In this document: one piece after another, positions 33,442 through 34,589 of the stretch | How positions within the stretch are numbered: position 1 is the first letter of the stretch | How the letters are laid out: every line of letters starts with the position of its first letter | NCBI GenBank assembly: GCA_016213775.1 | Contig: JACQZR010000021.1 | Location: 1 to 34,589, forward strand | DNA: 34,589 nucleotides | Source of the DNA: Acidobacteriota bacterium | Lineage (GTDB): Bacteria; Acidobacteriota; Terriglobia; Bryobacterales; Bryobacteraceae | Reading direction: 5' to 3' | Position numbers and translations under genes: made by a program | The notes under the pieces: generated by a model | The model's database searches: none | What the model was told of the DNA's origin: nothing | Seen by the model: the letters and a program-made list of their open reading frames with translations, nothing else

Positions 33442-34167
33442 TCAGACCGGGTCCTTCTCCGCTGCTTTGATCTCGGGGGCGCGGTACGATTTTCCTTTTA
33501 CCTTGAGAATGATCGCTTTTTCCACTAACCGGTCCAGAAGAGCCATCGCCAGCGGGCCGTCAGTGAGATAGTCTCCCCACTTGTCGAAATCGACGTTGGT
33601 CACCAGCGCCGTCGAGCGCTTTTGGTTTCTTGCGGCGACAACCTTGTAGAGCAGATGAGCGGCTTGTGGGCACTCGGTGCGCTCGATGCGGTCGAACCCG
33701 AATTCGTCAATGATCAACCAATCCGGGCTGGTGTAATAGCGCAGCCTTACGGGAAGAGTCTTGTCGGCCAGAGAAGCCGTGAGGTCCCTCAGCAACTGGG
33801 CGGAAGTGCGATAGAGAGCGCGGTAGCCGTGAGCGCAGGCCTTCTGCCCCAGACCCTGAATGATGTGGCTCTTCCCAGTTCCGCTCCAGCCGACCAGAAT
33901 CAGGTTGGCCCGGCGCCGGATGAAATCGCCGCTGGCCAGTTCTTCGATCTGCATGCGGTCGAACGCTTTCGGATTGAACTGCCAGTCGAATCCTTCCAAC
34001 GTTTTCTGTTCCTCGAACCGCGCTTCCCGGATATGGATTACTTGCCAGCCCGAATCCTGGGCTCTCCGATCTCCGCTACTCAAAACCCGGCAGTCCGAAA
34101 GCCGGAACCGAGCCGTAGGCATACGGTTGCACAGATTACTCCCTTGTAGTCGCCCGGCGTTTACCAA
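33442..34167 (-). pseudogene. istB: IS21 family helper ATPase IstB, N-terminally disrupted
   Basis: The open frame is 241 residues, but only residues from about 46 on (REARFEEQKTLEGFDWQFN) are IstB. The AAA+ core is intact: Walker A GWSGTGKS (93-100) and Walker B LIIDEFGFD (Asp154, Glu155). The C-terminal part (LVTNVDFDKWGDYL, ALLDRLVEKA) is also preserved. About 60 residues of the normal N-terminus, which bind IstA and DNA, are replaced by unrelated sequence. No istA is present upstream on this strand. IstB assists the IstA transposase in IS21 transposition, so this copy cannot move the element alone. Confidence 0.82.
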
Positions 34168-34489
34168 GACTCTCCGCCACAGCGTGCGGGAGCGAGTCGT
34201 GATTGATTCCTTTCGTTAGCCAATCTCGTCTTGCGCCGCGCACCGCGTGTCAATGGGCTGAATCGGGGGACCAGCCGTTGGCCAGTGGCGTCCAAACTGG
34301 GCCGTCGAAATGGCTATACTCGCCACAGCGAACGCCGCTCTCCATTTCACGCTGACCCAGCACACCTCAACCAAATCGCCGTACCCGCTGAATCCGCCAC
34401 CTCGCCCCTCCGCTTGGCCTCCGTCAGATTGGCCGATAAATCGGTGAATTGTTTCCCAACCAATCTCAACCATTCAAGGAGTTTCCAAG
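34168..34489. other. Intergenic region between the istB remnant and a second integrase
   Basis: 322 bases without a supportable gene. An 85-codon minus-strand frame (34216-34473) is present but looks non-coding. The region may include decayed IS21 sequence or the end of another element belonging to the integrase gene that follows. Confidence 0.4.
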
Positions 34490-34589
34490 ATGACCCCTCT
34501 TCGTCAACGCATGATCGAAGACATGCAACTGCGCCGCTTCTCGCCCGAGACGCAACGCAGCTACATCCACTATATTGCCGATTTCGCCA
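34490..34589 (+). CDS. Tyrosine-type integrase, N-terminal fragment (runs off the window)
   Basis: The ATG at 34490 has a perfect AAGGAG (34476-34481) eight bases upstream. The 33 visible residues, MTPLRQRMIEDMQLRRFSPE followed by TQRSYIHYIADFA, match the SAM-like core-binding start of tyrosine integrases, often found with IS91-type elements. The catalytic part lies outside the window, so intactness is unknown. Confidence 0.75.
   Translation, partial: MTPLRQRMIEDMQLRRFSPETQRSYIHYIADFA

Noticed and set aside
34216-34473. 85-codon minus-strand frame
   Set aside because: No ribosome site, no recognisable motif, and composition not clearly protein-like; treated as non-coding.

Overview
The window looks like chromosomal DNA from an Acidobacteriota of the Bryobacterales/Solibacter type. 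This is inferred from gene content, not from a marker gene. The support is a PadR regulator directly followed by an acidobacterial duplicated orphan permease (ADOP), a CE15-type esterase, a PQQ dehydrogenase with its own dihaem cytochrome, winged-helix/TolB/TPR regulators, high GC, and dispersed hairpin repeats.

Left part (1-15.2 kb) is mostly ordinary metabolism and envelope biology. It starts with the 3' end of an ABC-F ATPase gene. Then come a DUF1963-like protein, an NfrB-like membrane glycosyltransferase with a C-terminal MshEN (c-di-GMP-type) domain, an OmpA-like lipoprotein behind an exact sigma-54 promoter consensus, and a secreted protein made of two fused alpha/beta hydrolases. A small antitoxin-like gene follows, then two overlapping DUF4365-like genes, a dihaem cytochrome c with a PQQ alcohol dehydrogenase that carries the lanthanide-type Asp-X-Asp signature, an RraA-family protein, a TPR membrane protein, and a bifunctional OlsF-like acyltransferase coupled to a DoxX-like gene.

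Middle part (15.3-23.2 kb) is a compact glycan-assembly operon: two GT2 enzymes, a DUF2304 membrane protein, a GT-C/TPR membrane protein and a GT4 enzyme. It is bracketed by a 44-bp dispersed hairpin repeat, which occurs three times in the window. A large winged-helix/TolB/TPR regulator and a small secreted beta-rich protein follow.

Right part (23.2-34.6 kb) is an accessory region. A higBA toxin-antitoxin pair sits between two copies of a hairpin-plus-IS3 fragment. Next are a 922-residue fusion of a Cas4/RecB-like nuclease, an RNase H-like exonuclease domain and an IS66-type DDE transposase, then a tyrosine recombinase on the same strand, a vapBC-like pair, PadR plus an ADOP permease broken by one in-frame amber codon, an IS21 remnant with a truncated istB, and the start of a second integrase.

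The most promising item is the nuclease-transposase fusion at 25144-27912, whose nuclease cysteines and DDE triad are all visible. Also worth following up are the sigma-54 promoter with a structured leader, the apparently leaderless higB promoter with nested palindromes, the tandem DUF4365 genes, and the two repeat families.
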